Shown: positions 35,502-44,612 of the stretch, piece by piece
How the letters are laid out: the number at the start of each line of letters is the position of its first letter
Numbering within the stretch: position 1 is the first letter of the stretch
NCBI GenBank assembly: GCA_024234055.1
Contig: JACKOW010000001.1
Coordinates: 536,001-600,000, forward strand
Length of the DNA: 64,000 nucleotides
From: Rhodanobacteraceae bacterium
GTDB lineage: Bacteria; Pseudomonadota; Gammaproteobacteria; Xanthomonadales; SZUA-5
Direction of reading: 5' to 3'
The notes under the pieces: generated by a model
Told to the model about the DNA's origin: nothing
Seen by the model: only the letters and a program-made list of their open reading frames with translations
The model's database searches: none
Program-made: the position numbers and the translations under genes

Positions 35502-37436
35502 TCAGCGTGCGGCGTTGGCGTTCATCGTCGCATTGCGTGATGAATCCAGGTACTGCGCCGGATCACGCATGTTGGCGGTATGGCACTGGCCGGTGGTGTG
35601 ACCGCGGTTGATCGCACCTGGCAGCTGACCCTTGGCCTGCTCGGTGGTGCCGTCTTCCGGATCGCTCAGGACCAGATCGGTGGCGAACTGGCAGTAGTCG
35701 TTGCTCCACCAGTTGGTGTAGCGGAAGGAGGTGGTGTAGTAGTTGACCTTGGCGCGGGCCCAGGACGGGATCCCGGCCAGCCAATTGCTGGCGCCGCTGT
35801 AGGTCAGATCGTTGTTGTAGCCACAGCCCACCCCAAACCAGTTACCCAGCGTGGCCAGGATGCCGGCCAGATTGGTGCCCTGATACGGCGAGCCCACCGA
35901 CTGGATCAGGCGGCTGCCGGTGGCATTGTCCAGACCACTCCAGTAATACGTGTACAGGTGCAGCGAAGCCGGACCGCCCTGGCTGTGAGCGACCACGCCG
36001 AAGGAATTCCAGGTCGAACCAAAGCTTTGGATCAGGCGCGCAAACTGGTCATGCGTGCGGTTCTGGTTGGCATCGAGGAAGGTCGAGTCATTGCTGAACT
36101 GCGAGGCCGGCCAGACGCCACCCGAGCAGTAACCATGGACCAGCAGCAGGCGCGAACCGGTGCCCTTGTCGGCCTTGAGGTTGGCCGGACGCGGACCCTG
36201 GGTCATGGCTTCATCAATCACGATGCTGTCGGGCTTGGCCTTGATGCTCAGCGCCGGCGTACTCATCGGCAGGCGCTCGGCCGAGGCCACCGTGATGTAG
36301 TAGTCCGGATCTTCCAGACGCAGATTACGCAACTCGAAGGGTGCGCGAGCACCGGCGAGTGCGATCCAGCGCGTATCCAGGCCGAAGCTGACCGCGCCAT
36401 CCCTGGGCGTGACCATGCCGCTGACCCAGGCCACCGGCGTGGCAGTGCCGGCTTCATCGGTACCCCAGACTTCGGCGTAGCCGCGATAGTGGCGATCAAG
36501 CTTCTCGCCTGCCACCGGCACGTTCAGACTCAGGCGCGCGCCATCGGCGTTGCTGGCAGCGGCCTTGGTGCCGGCCAATTGCAAAGTCGGGGCGATGATC
36601 GGCAGCGGATGCTCGGCGGTACGCACCACCGGACGACCGGCACGATTGAATCCGCGAACCACCACCTGGGCCTGATACTGACCGGCCTTGTCGGCCAGGA
36701 AGTCGCCGCCATAGATGCCGTCGTTGGCCTGGGCATCGTTGTGCTTGCCATCGTCGTGCATGGCATAGGTCTGAACCTCGCCATCGGGGCTGGTCACCCG
36801 CAGCGTGGCCGAGCCGACGCGTCCTGCCGCCTTGGCGAACAGCACTTCGCCGCTGTCGTCCTGACCGTACAGGCTGGCCACAAAGCCGATGCGTTCCCCA
36901 ACGATCTGCTTGGTGTGGGTCTGGTAGGACACCAGCTGCGTGTCCGAGCCACCTTCGATCAGTACAAAGCCGCGCGGCGAAGCACCGCTGCTGGCGTTGA
37001 GCTTGAGCGTCCAGTCACCGGTCTCGATGCCGTCAAAAGCATAGTAATCAGCCGGGTAGGCGGCGTTTTCCATGCCGAACTCGGCCAGTCGCTGATCCGT
37101 GGCCAGGCTGCGGGCAGCCTTTTCCGAGCGTCCCGAGGGTGAGCGCATGCCCACGTCCCAACCCAGCTGGTCGCCACTGAAGACCAGAAAACGCAGCTTG
37201 TCGGACTCCACCGGCAGGGACACGCTGGCAGTGTAGGCGCCGGACTTGTCGGAGCTCATTTCGATCGGCAGCAGCGCGCTCTTCGAATGAATGGCGGCAT
37301 CGACCGGATTGGCCGGCTGCATCGCAGCGAATTCGGATGGCGGACCAGCCAGCTGCTTGGCGACAATGCCTTCAGCCTGCGCCAGCGGCGCGACCAGAAC
37401 GAGACAGCATGCAACAGACAGACGATTGAGCTTCAC
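35502..37436 (-). CDS. Secreted lipase/esterase with N-terminal beta domains
   Basis: 644-residue exported enzyme: signal peptide (MKLNRLSVACCLVLVAPLAQA), a long beta-rich N-terminal region (about 30-400) with an Ig-like/choice-of-anchor-X-type segment (MHDDGKHNDAQANDGIYGGDF), and a C-terminal alpha/beta-hydrolase domain. The catalytic parts are the oxyanion loop LLLVHGYCSGG, the nucleophile Ser485 in VVAHSQGG, a likely Asp592 or Asp595, and the base His613 (NRGHTTGQCH). The start and signal are unambiguous. It ends in a strong terminator and is preceded by an inverted repeat (37542-37563), so it is probably a single-gene unit. The substrate may be a lipid or polyester. Confidence 0.85.
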   Translation of the reverse strand: MKLNRLSVACCLVLVAPLAQAEGIVAKQLAGPPSEFAAMQPANPVDAAIHSKSALLPIEMSSDKSGAYTASVSLPVESDKLRFLVFSGDQLGWDVGMRSPSGRSEKAARSLATDQRLAEFGMENAAYPADYYAFDGIETGDWTLKLNASSGASPRGFVLIEGGSDTQLVSYQTHTKQIVGERIGFVASLYGQDDSGEVLFAKAAGRVGSATLRVTSPDGEVQTYAMHDDGKHNDAQANDGIYGGDFLADKAGQYQAQVVVRGFNRAGRPVVRTAEHPLPIIAPTLQLAGTKAAASNADGARLSLNVPVAGEKLDRHYRGYAEVWGTDEAGTATPVAWVSGMVTPRDGAVSFGLDTRWIALAGARAPFELRNLRLEDPDYYITVASAERLPMSTPALSIKAKPDSIVIDEAMTQGPRPANLKADKGTGSRLLLVHGYCSGGVWPASQFSNDSTFLDANQNRTHDQFARLIQSFGSTWNSFGVVAHSQGGPASLHLYTYYWSGLDNATGSRLIQSVGSPYQGTNLAGILATLGNWFGVGCGYNNDLTYSGASNWLAGIPSWARAKVNYYTTSFRYTNWWSNDYCQFATDLVLSDPEDGTTEQAKGQLPGAINRGHTTGQCHTANMRDPAQYLDSSRNATMNANAAR

Positions 37437-37541
37437 GATTATCCTCCCAGATACGTGAGCTGCGGTCGCGGTGACGGCCGCAGCGATGAACCTTCAAGTG
37501 TGCGTCTGGTGCCTTCGGATCGCTTGGCGCGTCCGCCCCAA

Positions 37542-37563
37542 CACCATACGTGTGAGTATGGTG
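37542..37563. promoter_or_regulatory. Possible operator upstream of the lipase gene
   Basis: Perfect 7-bp inverted repeat CACCATA - CGTGTGAG - TATGGTG, about 106 bp upstream of the lipase start. It is AT-richer than its surroundings, so a regulator site is plausible. The binding protein is unknown. Confidence 0.45.
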
Positions 37564-37823
37564 CCAATGAATGGGGGATAAATGCAAGCAAAAACTGACG
37601 GAAATTGTCACAAGAGACGAAGAAGAGTCAGGGAAGGTCAGGACTTCGGGTTCGCGAGCGCCCCCTCGCGGCCTCGCTATCTTGCCAATCGTCCAATTGG
37701 CTTGGCGAAGATTGCGCAGGAAATTCAGAAGCTTGTGAGCCATTTTTCAGGGGAAGCCGGAAATGCGGGCGGCGGCTGTGGAGGGCGCTGCGCTGCGGCG
37801 CCGCCGTGCGTGTGCCAGTGGAG

Positions 37824-37932
37824 CAAGAGCGGCCGCGCAGGCGCGCGGCCCTCCTCGAAGCCGCTTCGTACCTGGCAGGGTTCATGGCCCGTGGGCAGTT
37901 TCGGGCCGACACAGGTGACTCGCAATGACGCC
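37824..37932. repeat. Hairpin and GGTTCATGG-family copy before tatD
   Basis: GGCCGCGC-AGGC-GCGCGGCC is a perfect hairpin near 37830-37850. 37879-37932 is a plus-orientation copy of the 54-bp family. The whole 37437-37997 gap (561 bp) shows no gene beyond these and the operator-like palindrome. Confidence 0.8.
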
Positions 37933-37997
37933 GTCCCGAGTCGAGCAGGCATCAGCGCAGCCTATACTCGGCGCCCCCACATCGGCAGGACAGCGCG

Positions 37998-38789
37998 GTG
38001 CAACTGATTGATATTGGTGCCAATCTGAGTCACGAGTCCTTTGCGCACGATCTCTCCAGCGTGCTCGATCACGCCCGCGCCGTGGGCATTGCCCAGATCG
38101 TCGTGACCGGTGCCAGTGAGCAGGCCAGTCTCGACGCCCATGCGCTGGCGCAGCAATGGCCGCGCTTCCTCTATGCCACGGCCGGCGTGCACCCGCATCA
38201 TGCCGGCGACTACACCGCGGACACCCACGAGACCTTGCGCGGCCTGCATCGGCACGCCGATGTGGTGGCGGTTGGCGAGACCGGCCTCGACTATTTCCGC
38301 GATCTGTCACCGCGCGCCACCCAGCAGTTCGCCTTCGAACAGCAACTGGAACTGGCGCTGGAATGCGGCAAACCGCTGTTCCTGCACCAGCGCGATGCCC
38401 ATGACGATTTCATCGCCATCCTGCGCCAACTGCGTGATCGCCTGGGCGCCTGCGTGGTGCATTGCTTTACCGCCGACAAGCGCGAGCTCTACGAGTGCCT
38501 CGATCTGGACTGCCATATCGGCATCACCGGCTGGATCTGCGACGAGCGCCGCGGCACACATCTGATTCCGTTGATGAAGGACATTCCGGGCAATCGACTG
38601 ATGATCGAGACCGATGCGCCCTATCTGCTGCCGCGCACGATCCGGCCCAAACCCAAGACCCATCGCAATGAGCCGCGTTATCTGCCACAGGTCTTGCAGG
38701 CCGTGGCCGAGGCCCGAGGGGAGTCGATCGAGCAGCTGGCGGCCAGTACCACCGCCACGGCGCGGGAATTCTTCAGATTGCCAAGGTGA
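37998..38789 (+). CDS. tatD: TatD-family metal-dependent hydrolase (3'-5' exonuclease)
   Basis: 263-residue TIM-barrel nuclease of the TatD family. The N-terminus MQLIDIGANLSHESF is typical of TatD proper (not the HxH form of YcfH). Further conserved segments are GVHPHHA, VAVGETGLDYFRD, HQRDAHDDF, HCFT and IETDAPYLLPR. The start codon is GTG at 37998 with AGGA 7 bp upstream. It probably acts in 3'-5' DNA/RNA end processing. The protein is complete and alone. Confidence 0.9.
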   Translation: MQLIDIGANLSHESFAHDLSSVLDHARAVGIAQIVVTGASEQASLDAHALAQQWPRFLYATAGVHPHHAGDYTADTHETLRGLHRHADVVAVGETGLDYFRDLSPRATQQFAFEQQLELALECGKPLFLHQRDAHDDFIAILRQLRDRLGACVVHCFTADKRELYECLDLDCHIGITGWICDERRGTHLIPLMKDIPGNRLMIETDAPYLLPRTIRPKPKTHRNEPRYLPQVLQAVAEARGESIEQLAASTTATAREFFRLPR

Positions 38790-38808
38790 TCGGCCAGCGC
38801 CCGCTTCG

Positions 38809-38930
38809 GTAGGCCCAGACTTGTCTGGACCTACACGGGCCGGCGCCCGCTTTTCTCCGCGACCTCCGCGCCTCCGCGTGAACCCACTCCACCCACCGAC
38901 AACCGACAACCAACAACCCACAACCAGCTT
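38809..38930. repeat. Palindrome copy plus inverted 7-bp array before rodA
   Basis: 38809-38834 is the GTAGG...CAGACTTGTCTG...CCTAC palindrome. 38851-38880 has CTCCGCG-type 9-bp units, the complement of the array at 32.6 kb. 38896-38930 has CGACAAC/CAACAAC 7-bp units ending at the rodA stop. Confidence 0.8.
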
Positions 38931-40039
38931 CACCGGCGATGCGCATTGATCGACAGCAGGATGCCGAAGGCCACCAGCAAGGACACGGCCGAAGTACCGC
39001 CATAGCTGATCAGCGGCAGCGGCACACCCTTGACCGGCATCATGCCGGTGATCATCGCGCTGTTCACCAGAATGTAGATGAAGAAGGTCATGGCGATGGC
39101 GCCGCCAAACAAGCGTCCGTAGGTGTCGCGGGCGTTGGCGGCGATCCATAGCGAGCGTCCGATCACGAAGGCGTACACCAGCATCAGCAAGGTGACACCG
39201 ATCCAGCCGAATTCCTCGCTGAACACGGCCAGCACGAAATCGGTATGGCGTTCGGGCAGAAACTCCAGTTGCGACTGGGTGCCGTGAGTCCAGCCCTTGC
39301 CACTCCAGCCGCCGGAACCGACGGCGATCTTGGACTGGATGGTCTGCCAGCCGCTGCCGAGCGGATCGGAATCGGGCGCCAGGAACTGGTAGACCCGATT
39401 CTTCTGGTAGTCGTGCATGAAGTGCCAGACCACGGGCAGGCTGGCAGCGCCCATGAGCATCAGCCCACTGATCCACCACCACGAGATGCCAGCCAGGAAG
39501 ATCACGAATGCGCCGCTGCCCACGACCAGCACCGCGGTGCCGAGGTCGGGTTGAATCACGATCAGACCGGCTGGGAGTGCAATCAGCATCAAGGCCTTGA
39601 TCAGCGCGCCCAGTCCGGGGGGCAGCACCCGGTCATGGAAGTACCAGGCCAGCATCATCGGCAGGCTGAGTTTCAGCAACTCCGACGGTTGGAAGCGGAG
39701 TACACCCAGATCCAGCCAGCGCTGTGCGCCCTTGCCTTCGCCCAGAGCAATGACCGCCAGCAGCAGAGCGATGCAGCCCAGATAGAACCACGGCGTCCAG
39801 CGTCGCCAGGTGGAGGGCGGGATGCGCATGCACACCGCCATCAGTGCAAAGCCGAGGACAAAGCGCATGCCCTGTTTGAGCACCATGTCCGGATCCTGAG
39901 CGCCGGCACTCCAGACCACGGCCAGACTGGTGCCGGCCAGTAACAGCAGCGCGAGTATCAGCGGCACGTCGACCTGGGTCGGCAGCAGTGACTGCAGCAA
40001 GCGGCGCGTCCAGTGGGTGATCAGGGCTTCCAGTTTCAT
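38930..40039 (-). CDS. rodA: Rod-shape peptidoglycan glycosyltransferase RodA
   Basis: 369-residue polytopic SEDS-family glycan polymerase that works with PBP2 (MrdA) and MreBCD in cell elongation. Key segments are the conserved GAQRWLDLGVLRFQPSELLKL, the QPDLGTAVLV region with the catalytic Asp, and FLPERHTDFVLAVFSEEFGW. It overlaps mrdA by 4 bp. It is the last gene of the mreB-mreC-mreD-mrdA-rodA operon. The protein is complete with about ten membrane segments. Confidence 0.97.
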   Translation of the reverse strand: MKLEALITHWTRRLLQSLLPTQVDVPLILALLLLAGTSLAVVWSAGAQDPDMVLKQGMRFVLGFALMAVCMRIPPSTWRRWTPWFYLGCIALLLAVIALGEGKGAQRWLDLGVLRFQPSELLKLSLPMMLAWYFHDRVLPPGLGALIKALMLIALPAGLIVIQPDLGTAVLVVGSGAFVIFLAGISWWWISGLMLMGAASLPVVWHFMHDYQKNRVYQFLAPDSDPLGSGWQTIQSKIAVGSGGWSGKGWTHGTQSQLEFLPERHTDFVLAVFSEEFGWIGVTLLMLVYAFVIGRSLWIAANARDTYGRLFGGAIAMTFFIYILVNSAMITGMMPVKGVPLPLISYGGTSAVSLLVAFGILLSINAHRR

Positions 40040-41907
40040 GGCGCTGACTCGGTGGCGGTCGGCCCGGTCAGCCAGGCGTCGAAGATCCTGCGCGCGACCG
40101 GCGCTGCAGAGGCCGAGCCGGAGCCACCCTGTTCCACGACCACAGCGACGGCAATGCGGGGCGCCTCGGCAGGTGCGTAGGCGACGAACAGGGCCTGGTT
40201 CTTCTGACCCTCCCGCAGCACCGCCTGCACCTCGGTGTCACGGTTGCGACTGACGCGTTGGGCTGTGCCGGTCTTGCCTGCCATTCGGTAGGGGGCCCCC
40301 TCGGCCACGGCCCGTGCTGTCCCTGAGGGGCTGTTGAGCACGGCCTCCAGGCCGCGTTTGACCAGCGCCAGATGGGCCGGGTCGCGGACCAGATTGTCGC
40401 CGATCTTCTCCGGTACCAACGGCACCGGCGGCTGGTCGAAGCTGCGGCGCAGGGCATGCACCAGATGAGGCTTGTAGCGCTGGCCACCGTCGGCCAGGGT
40501 GGCAATGGCGCTGGCCAGTTGCAGCAGCGTGGCGACATTGAAGCCCTGACCAATGCCGGCAATGACGGTTTCGCCGGGATACCAGGCCTGATTGAAGCGG
40601 GCCCGCTTCCACTCGCGCGAGGGCAGAATGCCGGCGGCCTCGCCGTAGAGGTCGATGCCGGTGGTTTCGCCGAAGCCCCAGCGTGACAGATAGGCATGCA
40701 TGCGATCGATGCCCAGATCCAGCGCCAACTGGTAGTAGTAGCTGTTCACCGATTGTGCCAGTGACTCGACCAGATCCACCCGGCCGTGACCGCCTCGGCG
40801 CCAGTCGCGGAACTTGATCTCCTGTCCGGGAATCTGGAAGACGCCGGTGGAGAAGATCGTGTAGCTGGCATCGCGCACGCCCAGTTCCAGTCCAGCCAGG
40901 GCCATGAACGGCTTCAGGGTTGAGCCTGGTTCGTAGCCGCCCTGCAGCGCGCGATTGAACAGGGGGCGTCCCGGGGCTTCCAGCAGCCGCTTGTAGTCAG
41001 CTCTGGAAATGCCATTGACGAACAGATTGGCATCGTAGGAAGGCACGCTGACAAAGGCCAGTACCTCGCCATTGCGCGGATCGATGGCCACCGCAGCGCC
41101 GCTGACACCGGCCATGGCATCGGCCGTCGCCTGCTGCAGATCGGCATCCACTGACAGATAGACGTTGTCACCGGCTCGCGGCGGTGAGCGCTCGAGCACT
41201 CTGAGTACGCGCCCCTCGGCGTTGGTCTCCACCCGCTCGAAGCCCACTTCGCCGTGCAGCTGCGATTCGTAGAAGCGCTCGATGCCGGTCTTGCCCACAT
41301 GGGTGGTGCCGGCATAGCGCTCGGCATCGAGTTCGCCCAGATCCGCCGGATCAATGCGGCCGACGTAACCGACCACATGCGCGAACAACTCGCCCTGCGG
41401 ATAGAAACGGGTCAGGTAGGGCACCACGTCGACGCCGGGAAATCGGTAGCGCTCCAGCGCGAAGCGCGCCACTTCATCCTCGCTCAGGCGCAGCCGCAAG
41501 GGCAGGCTCTGGAAACGCCGTCGCGCCGCGACCAGCGCCAGGAAGCGTTCGCGTTCCTCCTCGTCAAAGTTGATGACCTGGGCCAGCTCGTCCAGCGTCT
41601 GCTTCATGTCGGTGACGCGCTCCGGCACCAGCTCCAGGCGGTAGGCCAGACGGTTGTCTGCCAGGATCCTGCCCTTGCGATCGAGAATCAGACCGCGCGC
41701 CGGTGGCAGCGGCTGCAGCTTCACCCGATTGCGTTCCGAGCGCGCTGCGTACTCGCTGTGATGGACGATCATCAGGTCGGCAAAGCGCGTGAGCACGATG
41801 CCGATGACGACCAGGATCACCAGGAAGGAGAGCACGGCACGACGCTGAAACAGTGCGGCCTCGAACTGCTGGTCCTTGATCGGCGTGCGTCCGCGGGGCC
41901 CGGCCAC
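40036..41907 (-). CDS. mrdA: Penicillin-binding protein 2
   Basis: 623-residue class B PBP, the transpeptidase for lateral wall growth. It has one N-terminal membrane anchor (VLSFLVILVVIGIVLTRFADL), a PBP dimerisation domain, and the transpeptidase domain with SxxK at Ser329-Lys332 (PGSTLKPF), SxN (SVNSYYYQL) and KTG (AGKTGTAQR). The start is GTG at 41907, immediately after the mreD stop, and the stop overlaps rodA by 4 bp. All active-site motifs are intact. Confidence 0.97.
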   Translation of the reverse strand: MAGPRGRTPIKDQQFEAALFQRRAVLSFLVILVVIGIVLTRFADLMIVHHSEYAARSERNRVKLQPLPPARGLILDRKGRILADNRLAYRLELVPERVTDMKQTLDELAQVINFDEEERERFLALVAARRRFQSLPLRLRLSEDEVARFALERYRFPGVDVVPYLTRFYPQGELFAHVVGYVGRIDPADLGELDAERYAGTTHVGKTGIERFYESQLHGEVGFERVETNAEGRVLRVLERSPPRAGDNVYLSVDADLQQATADAMAGVSGAAVAIDPRNGEVLAFVSVPSYDANLFVNGISRADYKRLLEAPGRPLFNRALQGGYEPGSTLKPFMALAGLELGVRDASYTIFSTGVFQIPGQEIKFRDWRRGGHGRVDLVESLAQSVNSYYYQLALDLGIDRMHAYLSRWGFGETTGIDLYGEAAGILPSREWKRARFNQAWYPGETVIAGIGQGFNVATLLQLASAIATLADGGQRYKPHLVHALRRSFDQPPVPLVPEKIGDNLVRDPAHLALVKRGLEAVLNSPSGTARAVAEGAPYRMAGKTGTAQRVSRNRDTEVQAVLREGQKNQALFVAYAPAEAPRIAVAVVVEQGGSGSASAAPVARRIFDAWLTGPTATESAP

Positions 41908-42411
41908 TCAAGCACTCCGTTCGCGTTGAGCCTGGCGCCGGCGCAGGCGCAATCCGTCCAGCAGCAGAAACACCCAGGGCCAGGCGGTCATGCCGACAAT
42001 CGGTGTCAGCCAGAACAGCACCGGTGGCCAGGGTGAACCGCTCATCAAACGGATCCACAGATCGAGCACCCGATCATTCAGCAGCAGGGCGAAAATGGCG
42101 CCAGCCTGTTGCCAGATCGGAAAGAAGCGCAGTCGGTGGCGGAAGCGCAGCGTCAGATAGACCAGGATCACCATCCGCAAGGCATGCTCGCCGAGCAGGC
42201 CGCCGTAGAAGACATCGGCCACCAGACCCAGCACGAAGGCGTGTCCCAGACCGGCCACTTCCGGCGCCTCCAGCGCGAAGTAGGCCAGCACCAGTGCCAG
42301 GCTCATGGGTTTCATCACGGCCAGCCAGGTAGGCATGGGCAGCAGCGTCAGCAGCAGCGCCACCGCCACCGAGATCAGGAACAACCGGTAACTGCCGCGT
42401 GCAGCGCGCAT
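41908..42411 (-). CDS. mreD: Rod-shape protein MreD
   Basis: 167-residue small inner-membrane protein with about five hydrophobic segments. It links MreC to MreB and the elongasome. The order mreC-mreD-mrdA, with a gap of 2 bp on one side and no gap on the other, and the length are standard. Sequence similarity across MreD proteins is low, so the call depends mainly on context and topology. Confidence 0.94.
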   Translation of the reverse strand: MRAARGSYRLFLISVAVALLLTLLPMPTWLAVMKPMSLALVLAYFALEAPEVAGLGHAFVLGLVADVFYGGLLGEHALRMVILVYLTLRFRHRLRFFPIWQQAGAIFALLLNDRVLDLWIRLMSGSPWPPVLFWLTPIVGMTAWPWVFLLLDGLRLRRRQAQRERSA

Positions 42412-42413
42412 GC

Positions 42414-43295
42414 TCAGGGACCGTCCGGTTCAGGCGGGCCATCAACAGGGGTTGGCTTGACCGCCAGCAGTTCCCGATTGCGGCCCAGCGCCGACAGCGG
42501 CTGGGCATAGGCGATGGCGAAGGCGGCGTCGGTGGGCCGCTCGACCTCGGTCACTTCGGCAACCGGAATTCCGGCCGGGAAGCGCCCGCCGACGGCCGTC
42601 GTCAACAAACGATCTCCTGGCACCAGATCCACGCTCAACGGCAGATTGGGCAGGGCCAGTCGGTTGGCGTCGCCGGTGCCATAGGCGATTGACTTGACGC
42701 CATTGCGCGAGACTTCCACTGGCAGCGCATGATTCGGATCGGTGATCAGGATGGCGTAGGCGCTGTGTTCGCCCACGGCGCTGATCTGTCCGACGATGCC
42801 GAGGGCATCGATCAGGCCATCGCCGCGCGCCAGGCCGGCGCTGGCGCCTTGATCAAGCAGAAAGCGGTGCCGGAAAGGATCGAGATCCAGATCGATCAGG
42901 CGCACCAGCGTACCGGCGACCGCCTGGTGTCGGGCTGCCCCCAGCAGCTCCATGGCCCGTGCCTGTTCTGCGTTCTGGGCGCGACGCTGGTAGAGCTCGG
43001 TCTGGGTGATCAGCAGGGCCTCGCGCAGCGCCCGGTTCTCGGCGGCCAGGCTGTTGCGATCGCCGATGGCCAGGCGCAACCAGTCCAGCGTGCGCGCCGG
43101 CAGGGCGGCCAGCAGATACACCGGTGTGGTCAGGGTCAGCGCGCGTTCGCGCACTGCCACCAGGAAGCCGCGCTGGCGATCGGCCAGCATCAACATGATG
43201 GCCAGCGCCAGCAGCACGACCAGCTTCAAGGTTCCCGGCCGACCGCCGGCAAACAACGGCGCCTGGGTCTGAGTGCCGGTATTCAAGGTTCCCAA
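42414..43295 (-). CDS. mreC: Rod-shape protein MreC
   Basis: 293-residue bitopic protein: a short cytoplasmic N-terminus, one membrane segment (LKLVVLLALAIMLMLADRQ, about 24-42), a coiled coil (about 70-110) and the periplasmic double beta-barrel. Conserved parts are VRLIDLDLDPFRHRFLLDQGA, GLIDALGIVGQISAVG and LDLVPGDRLLTTAVGGRFP. It scaffolds PBP2 activation. It lies 2 bp after mreB and 2 bp before mreD, consistent with one transcript. Confidence 0.96.
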   Translation of the reverse strand: MGTLNTGTQTQAPLFAGGRPGTLKLVVLLALAIMLMLADRQRGFLVAVRERALTLTTPVYLLAALPARTLDWLRLAIGDRNSLAAENRALREALLITQTELYQRRAQNAEQARAMELLGAARHQAVAGTLVRLIDLDLDPFRHRFLLDQGASAGLARGDGLIDALGIVGQISAVGEHSAYAILITDPNHALPVEVSRNGVKSIAYGTGDANRLALPNLPLSVDLVPGDRLLTTAVGGRFPAGIPVAEVTEVERPTDAAFAIAYAQPLSALGRNRELLAVKPTPVDGPPEPDGP

Positions 43296-43297
43296 GC

Positions 43298-44350
43298 TCA
43301 GTCGTTCGCGAACAGATCCGGACCGTGTTCGTCGATCAGTTCCAGCGCCCGGCCGCCGCCGCGGGCGACGCAGGTGAGCGGGTCATCGGCAATGTGCACG
43401 TGCAGGCCGGTGACTTCGGCGATCAGCTTGTCGATGTCGCGCAGCAGCGCGCCGCCACCGGTCAGCACAATGCCACGCTCGGCCACGTCGGAGCACAGTT
43501 CCGGCGGAGTCTGCTCAAGTGCGATCTTGACCGCGCTGCAGATGCCGGACAGCGGCTCATGCAGCGCCTCCAGCATCTCATTGGAGTTGATGGTGATGTT
43601 GCGCGGCACACCCTCGGCCAGGTTGCGACCGGATACTTCCAGTTCGCGGACCTCGCTGGACGGATAGGCGCAGCCGACTTCGATCTTGATGCGCTCGGCC
43701 GTGGACTCGCCGATCAGCGTGCCGTGATTGCGGCGCACGTAGTTGATGATGGCCTCATCGAAACGGTCACCGCCGATGCGCGCCGAATTGGAATAGACGA
43801 TGCCGTTGAGGGAGATCACCGCCACTTCCGAGGTGCCGCCACCGATGTCGATGACCATGGCGCCGCGCGCTTCATGGATCGGGATGCCGGCGCCGATGGC
43901 TGCGGCCATCGGCTCCTCGATCAGGAACACGTCGCGGGCGCCGGCCGCTTCGGCCGAATCGCGGATGGCGCGGCGCTCGACCTGGGTGGAACCACAGGGC
44001 ACGCACACCAGCACGCGCGGGCTGGGTCGGAACAGACGGTTCGGATGCACCTTGCGGATGAAGTGCTGCAGCATCGCCTCGGTCATGGTGAAGTCGGCAA
44101 TCACACCGTCTTTCAGCGGGCGCACGGTCATGATGTTGCCGGGTGTACGCCCCAGCATGCGCTTGGCTTCGGCGCCTACCGCCGCCACCGAGCGTGGACC
44201 GCCCGGACCGCGATCCTGACGGATGGACACCACCGAGGGCTCATTGAGCACGATGCCCTGGCCGCGCACGTACACCAGGGTGTTGGCGGTGCCAAGGTCA
44301 ATGGAAAGGTCGGTGGAAAACAAACCGCGCAGCTGCTTGAAGCCAAACAT
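43298..44350 (-). CDS. mreB: Actin-like rod-shape protein MreB
   Basis: 350-residue bacterial actin that organises the elongation complex on the inner membrane. The start at 44350 gives the standard MFGFKQLRGLFSTDLSIDLGTANTLVYVRG beginning in two parts; longer in-frame residues upstream are not homologous. Phosphate and nucleotide loops DLGTANTLVY, DIGGGTSEVAVISLNGI and the GGGALL motif are present. It is the first gene of the five-gene elongation operon; 262 bp upstream has no visible gene and probably carries its promoter. Confidence 0.98.
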   Translation of the reverse strand: MFGFKQLRGLFSTDLSIDLGTANTLVYVRGQGIVLNEPSVVSIRQDRGPGGPRSVAAVGAEAKRMLGRTPGNIMTVRPLKDGVIADFTMTEAMLQHFIRKVHPNRLFRPSPRVLVCVPCGSTQVERRAIRDSAEAAGARDVFLIEEPMAAAIGAGIPIHEARGAMVIDIGGGTSEVAVISLNGIVYSNSARIGGDRFDEAIINYVRRNHGTLIGESTAERIKIEVGCAYPSSEVRELEVSGRNLAEGVPRNITINSNEMLEALHEPLSGICSAVKIALEQTPPELCSDVAERGIVLTGGGALLRDIDKLIAEVTGLHVHIADDPLTCVARGGGRALELIDEHGPDLFAND

Positions 44351-44612
44351 GTGGGGAACCTGATCGATACGGGACGCTCGGGATCGCCAACCCGGGCGGG
44401 CAGCCGTGTGCTGAATTTCGGAGTCGCGCCGGCCCTGGCAGTCGGGCGCGCGCTTACTGGGTGCGACAAGACGCCGAAATCTAACAAGTGCAAGGCAGAG
44501 CGAACAAGCTAAATGCTCGCAACTTGCGGGCAATTGGGCACTTGCATGGCAAATGCCTGCCCCGTGTTCAGCTTGAGCAAGCATCTGGGCGGCCGGCAGG
44601 CGCCGGGGCGGC

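Noticed and set aside
37582..38007. Small gene before tatD
   Set aside because: The frame runs through the 54-bp repeat and hairpin and ends inside the tatD start; no ribosome site or domain is seen.
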